Shown here: positions 36,023-45,145 of the stretch, piece by piece
Layout: each line of letters starts with the position of its first letter
How positions within the stretch are numbered: position 1 is the first letter of the stretch
Assembly (NCBI GenBank): GCA_900316645.1
Contig: ONDP01000018.1
Span: forward strand, 1-53,091
Source of the DNA: an uncultured Prevotellaceae bacterium
Lineage (GTDB): Bacteria > Bacteroidota > Bacteroidia > Bacteroidales > Bacteroidaceae
Direction: 5' to 3'
DNA length: 53,091 nt
The notes under the pieces: model-generated
Told to the model about the DNA's origin: nothing
Seen by the model: only the letters and a program-made list of their open reading frames with translations
The model's database searches: none
Translations under genes and position numbers: made by a program

Positions 36023-37207
36023 ATGAAAAAGTTATTAATGGTACTGGCTTTTGCCGGTTTGACAAGTGCCTCTATGGCACAGGACGCTGATCCTACATTG
36101 AAGTACAGCGTAGCAACAAATTCATTCTGGAGCAACTGGTTTGTTCAGGCTAACGTTGTTGGAACTGCTTTCTGGGGCAACCAGGAGGTTCAGAACAACT
36201 TCAGCAAGAGCCCTCTGAAAGGCTTCCGTAACAATCTTGGTTTCTCAGTAGCTATTGGTAAGTGGTTTACTCCTGGTATCGGACTTCGTACAAAGTTCAA
36301 CGGTATCTGGGGTCGCACTGTTATCTCTGAGGATAAGAAGACCAATGCTTCTAAGTACTGGACTCTGAATGAGCAGGTTCTGTTCAACCTCAGCAACATG
36401 CTTCTCGGTTACAACGAGAACCGTCTTTGGGATCTCATTCCTTATGCAAGTGTTGGTTTGGAGCGCAATATGAGCTACAACCGCTACTCTCCAACATGGG
36501 GTATTGGTATCCTGAACCAGTTCAAGATTAGCCGTAAGGTTGCTATCAACCTCGACATCAACTACAACCTCTTCTTGTCAAAGTCTGATGGTGTATCTGG
36601 TCTGCTGCCTGGTGCAAAGACTTACAAGCCACGTTCTTTCAAGGGTCTCATTGCTAACCACGATCGTAACCTCAACATCGAAGTTGGTTTGACTTACAAC
36701 CTCGGTAAGGCTACATGGAGCAAGACTCCAGACGTAGAGGCTATCAAGGCTCTCTCTCAGGGTCAGATCGATGCTCTGAATGCTCAGCTTGCTGACGCTA
36801 ACGCAGAGAACGCTCGTCTGAACAACATCATCAAGAACCACAAGTGCCCAGAGACTAAGGGTGGTGAGACAAAGGTTGTTGAGAAAGTTATCTCTACTCC
36901 AGTATCTGTATTCTTCAACATTGGCAAGTCTAAGATTGCTTCTCAGAAGGATCTCGTAGCTGTTAAGACTATCGCTGAGGCTGCTAAGGCTAACAACGCT
37001 AAGATTCTCGTTAAGGGTTATGCTGACAGCAAGACTGGTAACGCTAACCTGAACCAGAAACTCTCTCAGAAGCGTGCTGAGGCTGTTGTTGCTGAGCTCG
37101 TTAAGTACGGTGTTGATCGTGCTAACATCGAGACTGAGGCTGAGGGTGGTGTAAACGACCTGTCTCCAATCAGCTTCAACCGTCGTGCAACTGTTGAGTT
37201 GAAGTAA
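36023..37207 (+). CDS. OmpA-family outer membrane porin
   Basis: The ATG at 36023 gives a signal peptide ending ASMAQ; the frame from 35918 is upstream noise. The 394-residue protein has an N-terminal beta-barrel (about 25-235), a coiled linker (ALNAQLADANAENARLNN) and a C-terminal OmpA peptidoglycan-binding domain (SVFFNIGKSKI, VKGYADSKTG, NLNQKLSQKRAEAV). Codon use is visibly more biased than in neighbours, as expected for an abundant protein. It has its own promoter, a 5' leader of about 45 nt and a terminator. Confidence 0.92.
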   Translation: MKKLLMVLAFAGLTSASMAQDADPTLKYSVATNSFWSNWFVQANVVGTAFWGNQEVQNNFSKSPLKGFRNNLGFSVAIGKWFTPGIGLRTKFNGIWGRTVISEDKKTNASKYWTLNEQVLFNLSNMLLGYNENRLWDLIPYASVGLERNMSYNRYSPTWGIGILNQFKISRKVAINLDINYNLFLSKSDGVSGLLPGAKTYKPRSFKGLIANHDRNLNIEVGLTYNLGKATWSKTPDVEAIKALSQGQIDALNAQLADANAENARLNNIIKNHKCPETKGGETKVVEKVISTPVSVFFNIGKSKIASQKDLVAVKTIAEAAKANNAKILVKGYADSKTGNANLNQKLSQKRAEAVVAELVKYGVDRANIETEAEGGVNDLSPISFNRRATVELK

Positions 37208-37231
37208 TTTAGAAATTATTCCCTAACAATA

Positions 37232-37268
37232 AGTCCCGAGTACTTCCGAGTGCTCGGGATTTTTTTTA
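37232..37268 (+). terminator. Terminator after the OmpA gene
   Basis: CCCGAGTAC at 37235-37243 pairs with GTGCTCGGG at 37250-37258 with one G-T pair, and a run of about nine T follows. Confidence 0.85.
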
Positions 37269-37306
37269 ATTTATGTAAATATTCGGTCTTTGAGTAAAAT
37301 TTTCAT

Positions 37307-37345
37307 TTCTCAATTCTGAATTCTCAATTAAATATTGTACCTTTG
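37307..37345 (+). promoter_or_regulatory. 7-nt array plus -7 box upstream of the PaaK gene
   Basis: TTCTCAA, TTCTGAA and TTCTCAA occupy 37307-37327 in exact 7-nt steps. TACCTTTG follows at 37338-37345. The array sits over the -33 region. Confidence 0.7.
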
Positions 37346-37399
37346 CATCACACAGAACTATAACACAACTTAGAACACGGACAAAAAACAAAAGAAACA

Positions 37400-38701
37400 A
37401 TGATTTGGAATGAAACTGTGGAATGCATGGATCGCGAGCAGTTGCGTGAGATTCAGAGCATTAGACTAAAGAAAATGGCTGAGTATGTTTATCACAACAC
37501 GCCATTCTATCGTAAGAAATTTCAAGAGATGGGCTTGGAGCCTGGTGATATCAAGGATATTGACGATATCGTGAAGTTGCCTTTTACCAACAAGCTTGAT
37601 CTTCGTGATAATTATCCCTTCGGACTCGCTGCAGTGCCGATGAGTCAGATTGTGCGCATCCACGCATCGTCAGGCACTACTGGTAAACCTGTAGTTGTGC
37701 TGCACACTCGCAAGGATCTTTCTATGTGGGCAGAATCAATCTCGCGCGCCTTTACTGCCTATGGAGCTACCAAGAATGATATTTTCCAGGTATCATATGG
37801 TTATGGACTCTTTTCGGGCGGTTTGGGGGCTCATGATGGAGCCACAAATATCGGTGCTAGTGTGATTCCTATCTCCAGTGGTAATACGCAGAAGCAAATT
37901 ACATTGATGCATGATTTCGGCGCTACTGTTCTTTGCTGTACACCGAGCTATGCCATGTTCTTGGGCGAAGCTTTAAGAGAGAGCGGTTTTACCCGAGATG
38001 AGTTTAAGTTGAAGATAGGTGCTTTTGGCGCTGAACCGTGGACGGAGGAAATGCGTCAGAAACTCGAGACGACGTTGGGCATTAAAGCCTATGATATTTA
38101 TGGACTTTCTGAAATGGCTGGTCCTGGCGTAGGCTACGAGTGCGAATGTCAGCATGGTACTCATCTGAATGAAGACTATTTCTATCCTGAGATTCTCAAT
38201 CCTGAAACAGGTGAGCCGATGCCAGAAGGACAGTTGGGCGAACTTACCTTCACCCATCTCACAAAGGAGGGTATGCCATTGCTTCGCTATCGCACCCATG
38301 ACCTTACGGCGCTCCATTATGATAAGTGCTCCTGTGGTCGTACCTTGGTGCGTATGGATCGCATCCTGGGTCGTTGCGACGATATGCTGATCATTCGTGG
38401 TGTCAATGTGTTCCCATCACAAATTGAGTCTGTTATTCTTTCCTTGCCTGAGTACGAACCTCACTTCCTGTTGACGGTTGATCGTGTCAATAATACTGAT
38501 ACGAGCGAGTTGAAGGTGGAAGTCAAGGAAGAGTATTTTACTGACGATATGGCCACAATGGTTGGGCTCCAGAAGAAACTGGAGGGTGAACTCCGTTCCG
38601 TTATCGGTCTGGGCTTCAAGATTAAACTCGTTGAGCCAAAGGGAATTGAGCGCTCGACAGGTAAGGCCAAGCGTGTCATAGACAACCGTAAATTCCAATG
38701 A
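37400..38701 (+). CDS. paaK: Phenylacetate-CoA ligase family enzyme (PaaK)
   Basis: The 433-residue AMP-forming ligase has the P-loop SSGTTGKPVVV and the acyl-adenylate motifs YGLSEMAGPG and YRTHDLT. It activates phenylacetate or an aryl acetate with CoA. In anaerobic Bacteroidales this enzyme is usually paired with an ACT protein, as here, and linked to aromatic amino acid turnover through indolepyruvate oxidoreductase; those subunits are not in this window. Confidence 0.92.
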   Translation: MIWNETVECMDREQLREIQSIRLKKMAEYVYHNTPFYRKKFQEMGLEPGDIKDIDDIVKLPFTNKLDLRDNYPFGLAAVPMSQIVRIHASSGTTGKPVVVLHTRKDLSMWAESISRAFTAYGATKNDIFQVSYGYGLFSGGLGAHDGATNIGASVIPISSGNTQKQITLMHDFGATVLCCTPSYAMFLGEALRESGFTRDEFKLKIGAFGAEPWTEEMRQKLETTLGIKAYDIYGLSEMAGPGVGYECECQHGTHLNEDYFYPEILNPETGEPMPEGQLGELTFTHLTKEGMPLLRYRTHDLTALHYDKCSCGRTLVRMDRILGRCDDMLIIRGVNVFPSQIESVILSLPEYEPHFLLTVDRVNNTDTSELKVEVKEEYFTDDMATMVGLQKKLEGELRSVIGLGFKIKLVEPKGIERSTGKAKRVIDNRKFQ

Positions 38702-38729
38702 TTTTAAAGACAATAAAAAACTTACAACA

Positions 38730-39155
38730 ATGTTAGCAAAGCAATTATCTATTTTCTTGGAGAATAAGTCAGGACGCCTTACTGAGGTTACTGACGTGTT
38801 AGGAGAGGCAGGTGTCAATCTTTCTGCCATGAGTATTGCCGACAACTCTGATTTCGGAATCCTGCGCTGTATCGTCAGCGATCCTGACAAGGCCTATCAA
38901 GTGCTGAAAGCTGCCCATTTTGCCGTAAAGATTACTGATGTCATAGGTTTTGTATGTCCAAACACCAGTGGTTCTCTGGCTAAGGTGCTCAAGATGTTGT
39001 CGGATGCAGGTGTTTTCATTGAGTATATGTATTCGTTTGCCAATGGAGACGTAGCTCATGTCGTCATTCGTCCTACCGATTTGGAGAGCTGCGAGAGGAT
39101 TCTTGCAGAGAAGAAAGTCGATTTGATGGCTGCCAACGACTTGTACAAACTTTAA
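38730..39155 (+). CDS. ACT-domain regulatory protein
   Basis: The 141-residue protein consists of two ACT domains (KQLSIFLENKSGRLTEVTDVLGEAGVNL and GFVCPNTSGSLAKVLKMLSDAGVFIEYMYSF). ACT domains bind amino acids. It lies 28 nt after paaK and probably adjusts aryl-CoA synthesis to aromatic amino acid levels. The ligand is not known from sequence. Confidence 0.9.
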   Translation: MLAKQLSIFLENKSGRLTEVTDVLGEAGVNLSAMSIADNSDFGILRCIVSDPDKAYQVLKAAHFAVKITDVIGFVCPNTSGSLAKVLKMLSDAGVFIEYMYSFANGDVAHVVIRPTDLESCERILAEKKVDLMAANDLYKL

Positions 39156-39204
39156 AAAATGTGAAAATTTGGGGCAAAGGTTTGGTGGTTTCAAAAAAAC
39201 TCCT

Positions 39205-39212
39205 TACCTTTG
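39205..39212 (+). promoter_or_regulatory. -7 promoter element of tRNA-Val
   Basis: TACCTTTG matches TAnnTTTG and lies 20 nt before the tRNA. Confidence 0.7.
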
Positions 39213-39232
39213 CACCCGCTTACAACAAGTAA

Positions 39233-39307
39233 GGGCGCTTAGCTCAGCTGGTTTAGAGCATCTGCCTTACAAGCAGAGGGTCGGGGGTTCGAATCCCTCA
39301 GCGCCCA
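39233..39307 (+). tRNA. tRNA-Val (anticodon TAC)
   Basis: The acceptor stem pairs GGGCGCT (39233-39239) with AGCGCCC (39300-39306). The D arm (AGCTCAGCTGG), anticodon stem TCTGC/GCAGA with loop CTTACAA (anticodon 39268-39270) and T arm (GGGGGTTCGAATCCCTC) are all present. CCA is not encoded. Confidence 0.95.
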
Positions 39308-39315
39308 CAAACAAG

Positions 39316-39345
39316 AAAGTTCCGAAATTTTCGGGACTTTTTTCG
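39316..39345 (+). terminator. Terminator after tRNA-Val
   Basis: AAAGTTCCGAAA pairs with TTTTCGGGACTTT and runs into T residues. Confidence 0.75.
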
Positions 39346-39448
39346 TTTTTAGGCTTTCTCTTTGCCCGGCTTTGGCATTCAAAGCAGATAGCACTTGAAA
39401 ATTTAAATAAAATAACATATATTTCTTTGCTATTTGCTCACTTATTCG

Positions 39449-39456
39449 TACCTTTG
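39449..39456 (+). promoter_or_regulatory. -7 promoter element of purB
   Basis: TACCTTTG matches the consensus and is 57 nt before the purB ATG. Confidence 0.65.
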
Positions 39457-39512
39457 CAGTCGCAAAAACAGATATAGCTATATTATTGTAGAATTTAAGG
39501 TATTAAGAAAGC

Positions 39513-40859
39513 ATGGAATTAGATGTTTTGACAGCCATTTCGCCTATTGATGGCCGTTATAGGAACAAGACAGAGCAGTTGGCAGGATATTTCTCGGAAT
39601 ATGCACTCATTCGCTATCGGGTGCGCGTAGAGATAGAATACTTCATTACTCTTTGTGAGCTACCCTTGCCCCAGTTGGAAGGTTTCGACCATAACTTGTT
39701 TGAACCACTTCGTAATATCTACCGTAATTTCACGGAAGAAAATGCTGCACGTGTTAAGGAAATCGAGAAGACGACTAACCACGACGTGAAGGCAGTAGAG
39801 TATTTTATTAAGGAGGAGCTCGACAAAATAGGTAACTTTGAAAGTTTTAAGGAATTTATCCATTTCGGACTGACGTCGCAAGACATCAATAATACCAGTG
39901 TGCCCCTCTCAGTAAAAGAGGCACTGGAGCAGGTGTACTGTCCTATGGTGGAAGAATTGATAGAACAGTTAAATGACTATGCTGAGCAGTGGAAAAATGT
40001 GCCCATGCTCGCTAAGACACACGGACAGCCCGCCTCGCCAACTCGTCTTGGCAAGGAAATCATGGTGTATGTGTATCGCTTAGAGGAGCAGATGCGTGGT
40101 TTGAAGGAAATCCCCATCACGGCTAAGTTCGGAGGCGCTACTGGAAACTATAATGCGCACCATGTAGCTTATCCGCAGTATGACTGGCGCGAGTTCGGTA
40201 ACCAGTTTGTCAGCGAGAAACTGGGCTTGGAGCGTGAACAGTGGACTACCCAGATTTCGAACTACGACTGGCTGGGTGCTATCTTTGATGCCATGCGCCG
40301 TATAAATACGATCATCATCGACTTGGATCGCGATTTCTGGATGTATATTTCCATGGAGTATTTCAAACAGAAAATTAAAGCTGGCGAGGTAGGTTCAAGT
40401 GCAATGCCTCATAAGGTAAATCCAATTGATTTCGAGAATTCTGAGGGCAACCTTGGTATAGCCAATGCTATTTTGCAGTTCCTGGCTCAGAAATTGCCAG
40501 TGAGTCGCCTTCAGCGCGATCTGACCGATTCTACTGTGCTGCGCAACGTGGGCGTACCAATGGGACATGCCTTGATAGCTGTGCAGAGCACATTGAAAGG
40601 TTTGCGCAAACTGATTCTGAACGAAGATAAACTGCAGGAAGACCTCGATAATACATGGGCTGTAGTTGCCGAGGCAATACAAACCATCTTGCGCCGTGAG
40701 GCCTATCCTCACCCTTATGAGGCTCTGAAGGCACTGACGCGTACCAACCAGAAGATGACCCCGGAACTGATTCATGAGTTTATTCAGGGACTTGCAGTCA
40801 GCCAGGATATTAAAGACGAATTAATGGCTATTACGCCAATGAATTATACAGGTATTTAA
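39513..40859 (+). CDS. purB: Adenylosuccinate lyase
   Basis: PurB releases fumarate from SAICAR and adenylosuccinate in purine synthesis. The 448-residue protein shows the fumarase-superfamily signature GSSAMPHKVNP, and THGQPASPT and TSQDINNTS match the active-site regions. The start ATG follows a clear promoter. The pseudouridine synthase gene follows after 78 nt. Confidence 0.95.
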   Translation: MELDVLTAISPIDGRYRNKTEQLAGYFSEYALIRYRVRVEIEYFITLCELPLPQLEGFDHNLFEPLRNIYRNFTEENAARVKEIEKTTNHDVKAVEYFIKEELDKIGNFESFKEFIHFGLTSQDINNTSVPLSVKEALEQVYCPMVEELIEQLNDYAEQWKNVPMLAKTHGQPASPTRLGKEIMVYVYRLEEQMRGLKEIPITAKFGGATGNYNAHHVAYPQYDWREFGNQFVSEKLGLEREQWTTQISNYDWLGAIFDAMRRINTIIIDLDRDFWMYISMEYFKQKIKAGEVGSSAMPHKVNPIDFENSEGNLGIANAILQFLAQKLPVSRLQRDLTDSTVLRNVGVPMGHALIAVQSTLKGLRKLILNEDKLQEDLDNTWAVVAEAIQTILRREAYPHPYEALKALTRTNQKMTPELIHEFIQGLAVSQDIKDELMAITPMNYTGI

Positions 40860-40937
40860 CCGAAATTATTAACAACACAGAGGGAGCCGTGAGGCTTTCA
40901 GGTAAAAAATTAATTAAAAAATTAAAGCATTAAGATT

Positions 40938-42386
40938 ATGGAATTAGAGAACGAAAAGAAAACAGAAGAACAGTCCACAGAGCAAAACGTAGGCCGTGAG
41001 GGCTATTCACAGTCAACCAGTGGTTATCAAGGTTACAAGCCAGGACGTTCACCACGTCCACGTATTCATCAACAGACACGACCTTACAATCAGGGTGGCT
41101 ATAATCGCAGTCAGAACAATGAAGAAGGCGGTTTCCGTCCGGAGGGCTTTGGTGCAAGCTTACAGAGCAGTGCTCCACAGCGGTCTCAGGGCGAATACGG
41201 TCAGTCACGTGGTGGCTACCGTCCGCGTTACAATTCAAATAATGGTGAGCAGGGTGGCTACCGTCCTCGCAACAATTATGGTCAGCAGGGCGGTTATCAG
41301 TCTCGCGGTGGCTATGGTCAGCAGCGTGGCGGCTATGGTCAGCAGCAGGGCGGCTATGGCCAGCAGCAGGGTGGCTATCGTCCACGTTATAATCAGCAGC
41401 CAGAAGGTGAGGAGGGTGGATATCAGCCTCGTCAACAGCGCGGCGGCTATGGTCAGCAGCGCGGTGGCTATGGTCAGCAGCGTGGCGGTTATGGTCAGCA
41501 GCGCGGTGGTTATGGTCAGCAGCGTGGCGGCTATGGTCAGCAGCGTGGCGGCTATGGTCAGCAGAAACAGCGTGGCGGTTATCGTCAGCATACTGCCGAC
41601 TACGATCCCAATGCAAAGTATAGCTTGAAAAAGCGTATAGAATATAAGGAGGAAAACTTCGATCCAAACGAGCCCGTTCGTCTGAATAAGTTCTTGGCTA
41701 ATGCCGGTGTTTGCAGCCGTCGCGAAGCCGATGAATTCATCCAGGCCGGTGTGGTAACAGTCAATGGAGAGGTGGTGACCGAACTTGGTACCAAGATTCT
41801 GCGTACAGATACAGTGATGTTCCACGATACCCCTGTCACACCAGAGAAGAAGGTTTATGTATTGCTCAACAAACCGAAGGACTATGTTACAACCAGTGAC
41901 GATCCCCAGCAGCGCAAGACTGTAATGGATTTGGTAAAGGGTGCCTGCCAGGAGCGCATCTATCCTGTAGGACGTTTGGACCGCAATACGACGGGTGTGT
42001 TGCTGTTGACGAATGATGGCGATATGGCTTCGAAGCTCACACATCCTAAGTTCTTGAAGAAGAAGATTTATCACGTTTATCTCGATAAGAACGTTACGGC
42101 TCATGATATGCAGCAAATTGCTGAGGGTATCATGTTGGACGACGGTGAAATCAAGGCTGATGACATCCAGTATGCCGATCCTGTAGATAAGAAACAGGTG
42201 GGCATTGAGATTCACTCGGGTAAGAACCGTATCGTGCGTCGTATCTTTGAGAGTCTTGGCTACAGAGTGACTAAGTTGGATCGTGTTCAGTTTGCCGGTC
42301 TTACAAAGAAGAACTTGCGTCGCGGTGACTGGCGTTACCTCACAGAGGAGGAAGTTGACCGTCTGCGCATGGGAGCCTATGAGTAA
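40938..42386 (+). CDS. RsuA/RluB-family pseudouridine synthase with RGG/GYGQQ-rich N-terminus
   Basis: The 482-residue protein has an S4 RNA-binding domain (VRLNKFLANAGVCSRREADEFIQAG, about 245-290) and an RsuA-type catalytic domain with GRLDRNTTG containing the catalytic Asp. It should make pseudouridine in rRNA. The first 230 residues are disordered and carry many repeats of RGGYGQQ, an RGG-box-like RNA-binding or phase-separating sequence. The repeat is encoded by near-exact 21-nt units at about 41305-41580. It lies between purB and asnS. Confidence 0.9.
   Translation: MELENEKKTEEQSTEQNVGREGYSQSTSGYQGYKPGRSPRPRIHQQTRPYNQGGYNRSQNNEEGGFRPEGFGASLQSSAPQRSQGEYGQSRGGYRPRYNSNNGEQGGYRPRNNYGQQGGYQSRGGYGQQRGGYGQQQGGYGQQQGGYRPRYNQQPEGEEGGYQPRQQRGGYGQQRGGYGQQRGGYGQQRGGYGQQRGGYGQQRGGYGQQKQRGGYRQHTADYDPNAKYSLKKRIEYKEENFDPNEPVRLNKFLANAGVCSRREADEFIQAGVVTVNGEVVTELGTKILRTDTVMFHDTPVTPEKKVYVLLNKPKDYVTTSDDPQQRKTVMDLVKGACQERIYPVGRLDRNTTGVLLLTNDGDMASKLTHPKFLKKKIYHVYLDKNVTAHDMQQIAEGIMLDDGEIKADDIQYADPVDKKQVGIEIHSGKNRIVRRIFESLGYRVTKLDRVQFAGLTKKNLRRGDWRYLTEEEVDRLRMGAYE
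41305..41580 (+). repeat. 21-nt coding tandem repeat (GGYGQQR units)
   Basis: Copies of a GGCTATGGTCAGCAG core recur, most cleanly in 21-nt steps from 41440 to 41575. Copy number is likely to vary by slippage without changing frame. Confidence 0.85.
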
Positions 42387-42406
42387 TTGACAAGTGAAGA
42401 TTTACA

Positions 42407-43846
42407 ATGAACAGAACAAAGATAATTGATGTACTGAAAAGTACAGAATATGGAAAAGAGGTTTGTGTCAAGGGTTGGGTAAGAACTCATCGCTCATCAA
42501 AAGCTGTTGATTTCATAGCCCTCAATGACGGTTCCACTATCAAAAACATACAGGTGGTGGTTGACCCTGCAAACTTTGACGACGAACTCCTGAAACAGAT
42601 GACAACGGGTGCTTGCATCTGTGCTATCGGTAAGTTGGTGGAGAGCCAGGGGGCTGGACAGAGTAGTGAGATTCAGGCTACGGCACTGGAACTCTATGGT
42701 GTTTGCGACAATACCTATCCCATGCAGAAGAAAGGGCAGTCGTTTGAGGTAATGCGCAAGAATGCTCATATGCGTCTGCGTACTAATACCTTTGGTGCTG
42801 TGATGCGTATCCGCCACAATATGGCGATGGCTATCCATACCTATTTCCACGAACATGGTTTTGTCTATTTCCACACACCGCTGATTACAGCCAGCGACTG
42901 TGAGGGTGCAGGAAACATGTTTCAGGTAACCACCAAGAACCTTTATGACTTGAAAAAGGATGAAAGTGGTAAGATTATCTACGATGATGATTTCTTCGGC
43001 GAGCAGACCTCATTGACGGTATCTGGTCAGTTGGAGGGTGAGCTTGGTGCAACAGCACTGGGTGCTATCTACACCTTTGGTCCTACTTTCCGTGCCGAGA
43101 ATTCAAACACTCCTCGCCACCTGGCGGAGTTCTGGATGGTAGAGCCTGAGGTTGCCTTCCTTGATCAGGAAGAACTGATGGATCTTGAAGAGGACTTCAT
43201 CAAGTACTGTGTTCGTTGGGCTCTTGATAACTGTAAGGATGATCTGGAGTTCCTGAACAAGATGATTGACAAGACGCTGATTGAACGTTTGGAAGGTGTA
43301 TTGAAAGAGACTTTTGTGCGTCTTCCTTATACAGAGGGTATCAATATCCTGCAGGAGGCTATCAAAAATGGTAAGAAGTTCGAGTTCCCCTGTAACTGGG
43401 GCGATGATTTGGCTTCAGAGCATGAGCGCTACCTCGTGGAGGAGCACTTTAAGAAGCCAGTCATCATGACTGACTACCCACGTGCCTTCAAGTCGTTCTA
43501 TATGAAGCAGAACCAGGATACTGCTGATGGCGGTTCTGTAGGTTACAAGGGCGCTGTTGCCCCTGGTCCGACAATGCAGGGTACTGACGTGCTGTTCCCT
43601 CAGATTGGTGAGATTATCGGTGGTAGCGTCCGTGAGGAAAGCTATGACAAACTGATGGCTGAGATTGATCGACGCCAGATGGACAAGACCCATTTGTGGT
43701 GGTATATCGATACCCGTCGCTGGGGTTCATGTCCTCATGCAGGCTTTGGACTCGGTTTCGAACGCCTTATCCTGTTTGTTACCGGAATGCAGAACATTCG
43801 CGACGTCATTCCGTTCCCACGTACACCAAAGAGTGCAGAGTTCTAA
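42407..43846 (+). CDS. asnS: Asparaginyl-tRNA synthetase
   Basis: The class II synthetase charges tRNA-Asn. The N-terminal OB fold ([25 protein letters not shown]), motif 2 ([21 protein letters not shown]) and motif 3 ([12 protein letters not shown]) are clear over 479 residues. Its stop codon overlaps the stop of the convergent CvfB gene by 4 nt. Confidence 0.96.
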   Translation: MNRTKIIDVLKSTEYGKEVCVKGWVRTHRSSKAVDFIALNDGSTIKNIQVVVDPANFDDELLKQMTTGACICAIGKLVESQGAGQSSEIQATALELYGVCDNTYPMQKKGQSFEVMRKNAHMRLRTNTFGAVMRIRHNMAMAIHTYFHEHGFVYFHTPLITASDCEGAGNMFQVTTKNLYDLKKDESGKIIYDDDFFGEQTSLTVSGQLEGELGATALGAIYTFGPTFRAENSNTPRHLAEFWMVEPEVAFLDQEELMDLEEDFIKYCVRWALDNCKDDLEFLNKMIDKTLIERLEGVLKETFVRLPYTEGINILQEAIKNGKKFEFPCNWGDDLASEHERYLVEEHFKKPVIMTDYPRAFKSFYMKQNQDTADGGSVGYKGAVAPGPTMQGTDVLFPQIGEIIGGSVREESYDKLMAEIDRRQMDKTHLWWYIDTRRWGSCPHAGFGLGFERLILFVTGMQNIRDVIPFPRTPKSAEF

Positions 43847-44466
43847 ACGAGGGCGATGCCTTCATCGGAAATAGTAATCAATCGGCGGCGGTAAAGGTCG
43901 CCGATTGCTTTTTTATATATCTTCTTCGACACGCCGAAGCAAGCCGCTATCTCGTCAGCAGGACTCTTGTCGCCCAAGGCGCAGTGCCCGCCATGCTCCT
44001 GAAGGTAGCGTAGCAGTTCGTCGCTGAAGTCGAGGGCACGCTGGTAGCCGTCGTGTTTCTGATAGCGTTCCACTTTGGCGGTGGCCATAAGACGGTGGGT
44101 TTTCTCGTCTTCCATGATATATACATAGTATCGCTGTCCCTTCTGCATACGCTGTTTCTGTTCACGGAAAGGGCAGAACAGGTCTTTCATCAGTCCCCAG
44201 TTGAGGAAAGCGCCGTATTCATTCGTCCAGGCGCACTCCAACCAAGCAAATTCGCCCACTTTTGCAAGTGGCTCTTGGGTGGTGGCAACGAGTTTCTCGT
44301 CTTGGTCCAGATAAATAAAGACAGTGATATCGTCCCCAATGTTGAGACCTTTGGGCACGTAACGTTTGGGTAGAAGTATTTCGCCTTCGTCGCCTCCGTC
44401 TAAATAAAAACCGAAGTCCACGCGCTTCACTACGCGCAGGGTGTTATAGTCGCCGAGTTTAATCAT
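43843..44466 (-). CDS. CvfB-like S1 RNA-binding protein, shortened
   Basis: The 207-residue protein has S1-like domains ([23 protein letters not shown] and [29 protein letters not shown]) and the C-terminal winged helix ([29 protein letters not shown]) of the CvfB/YitL family. Relatives are about 275-300 residues and have another S1 domain between these parts. Here, after residue 135 (ATAKVERY), the sequence passes straight to QKHDGYQ and the linker of the winged helix, so about 70 residues appear deleted in frame. The gene overlaps the ATPase gene by 8 nt. Confidence 0.85.
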   Translation of the reverse strand: MIKLGDYNTLRVVKRVDFGFYLDGGDEGEILLPKRYVPKGLNIGDDITVFIYLDQDEKLVATTQEPLAKVGEFAWLECAWTNEYGAFLNWGLMKDLFCPFREQKQRMQKGQRYYVYIMEDEKTHRLMATAKVERYQKHDGYQRALDFSDELLRYLQEHGGHCALGDKSPADEIAACFGVSKKIYKKAIGDLYRRRLITISDEGIALV

Positions 44467-45145
44467 TTTCAGTAGAGATTATAGGGTCGATAGGGGATTC
44501 CAGCATACCGTCTTTTAGATGGATGGTACGATCGGTAATACTTGCCAACTGTTCGTCGTGCGTCACAATTACAAAGGTCTGTCCGAATTTGTCGCGCAGG
44601 TCAAAAAAAAGTTGGTGTAGTTCTTCCTTGTTTTTTGAGTCGAGTGAACCACTGGGTTCGTCGGCCAGGATAACAGCAGGCTTGTTGATGAGCGCTCGTG
44701 CTACTGCCACTCTTTGCTTCTCTCCTCCACTCAGTTCGTTGGGCTTATGACTCGCGCGGTCATTGAGTCCCATGAATTCGAGCAATTCCTGAGCCCTTTG
44801 TTTTGCCTCACGTTGTGAGATGCCGGCGATATATGCAGGAATCATTACATTCTCGATAGCAGTAAACTCTGGTAACAGTTGATGAAACTGAAAAACGAAA
44901 CCTATGTGCTTATTGCGAAAGTCGGAGAGACGTTTCTGCGAAAGATTGGTGACGTCGATATCGTCAACAAACACAGAGCCGCTGTCAGGTCTGTCCAGGG
45001 TGCCGATAATCTGGAGCAGGGTGGTCTTGCCAGCTCCACTTGGTCCCACAATACTCACCACTTCGCCACGATTGATGTGCAAGTCGATGCCTTTCAACAC
45101 CTGAAGTGAACCAAAACTCTTGGTAATATTTTTTATGTCAATCAT
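44459..45145 (-). CDS. LolD/MacB-like ABC transporter ATPase
   Basis: The 228-residue protein has Walker [10 protein letters not shown], signature [14 protein letters not shown], Walker B ILADEP and GSLDSKN. Its closest style is LolD, the ATPase of the lipoprotein-release system, or other FtsX-type exporters. No membrane subunit is adjacent, so the partner is encoded elsewhere. It overlaps both neighbours by a few bases and is part of the antiporter operon. Confidence 0.9.
   Translation of the reverse strand: MIDIKNITKSFGSLQVLKGIDLHINRGEVVSIVGPSGAGKTTLLQIIGTLDRPDSGSVFVDDIDVTNLSQKRLSDFRNKHIGFVFQFHQLLPEFTAIENVMIPAYIAGISQREAKQRAQELLEFMGLNDRASHKPNELSGGEKQRVAVARALINKPAVILADEPSGSLDSKNKEELHQLFFDLRDKFGQTFVIVTHDEQLASITDRTIHLKDGMLESPIDPIISTEND

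Noticed and set aside
39169-39477. 102-codon ORF over the tRNA-Val gene
   Set aside because: It runs through a complete tRNA, its terminator and the purB promoter.
40936-41667. 243-codon minus-strand ORF rich in ADHSRHAADHS
   Set aside because: It is another antisense reading of the same 21-nt repeat and has no start context or promoter.
41235-42215. 326-codon minus-strand ORF with repeats of LLTIAATLLTI type
   Set aside because: It is the antisense reading of the RGGYGQQ tract and pseudouridine synthase gene.
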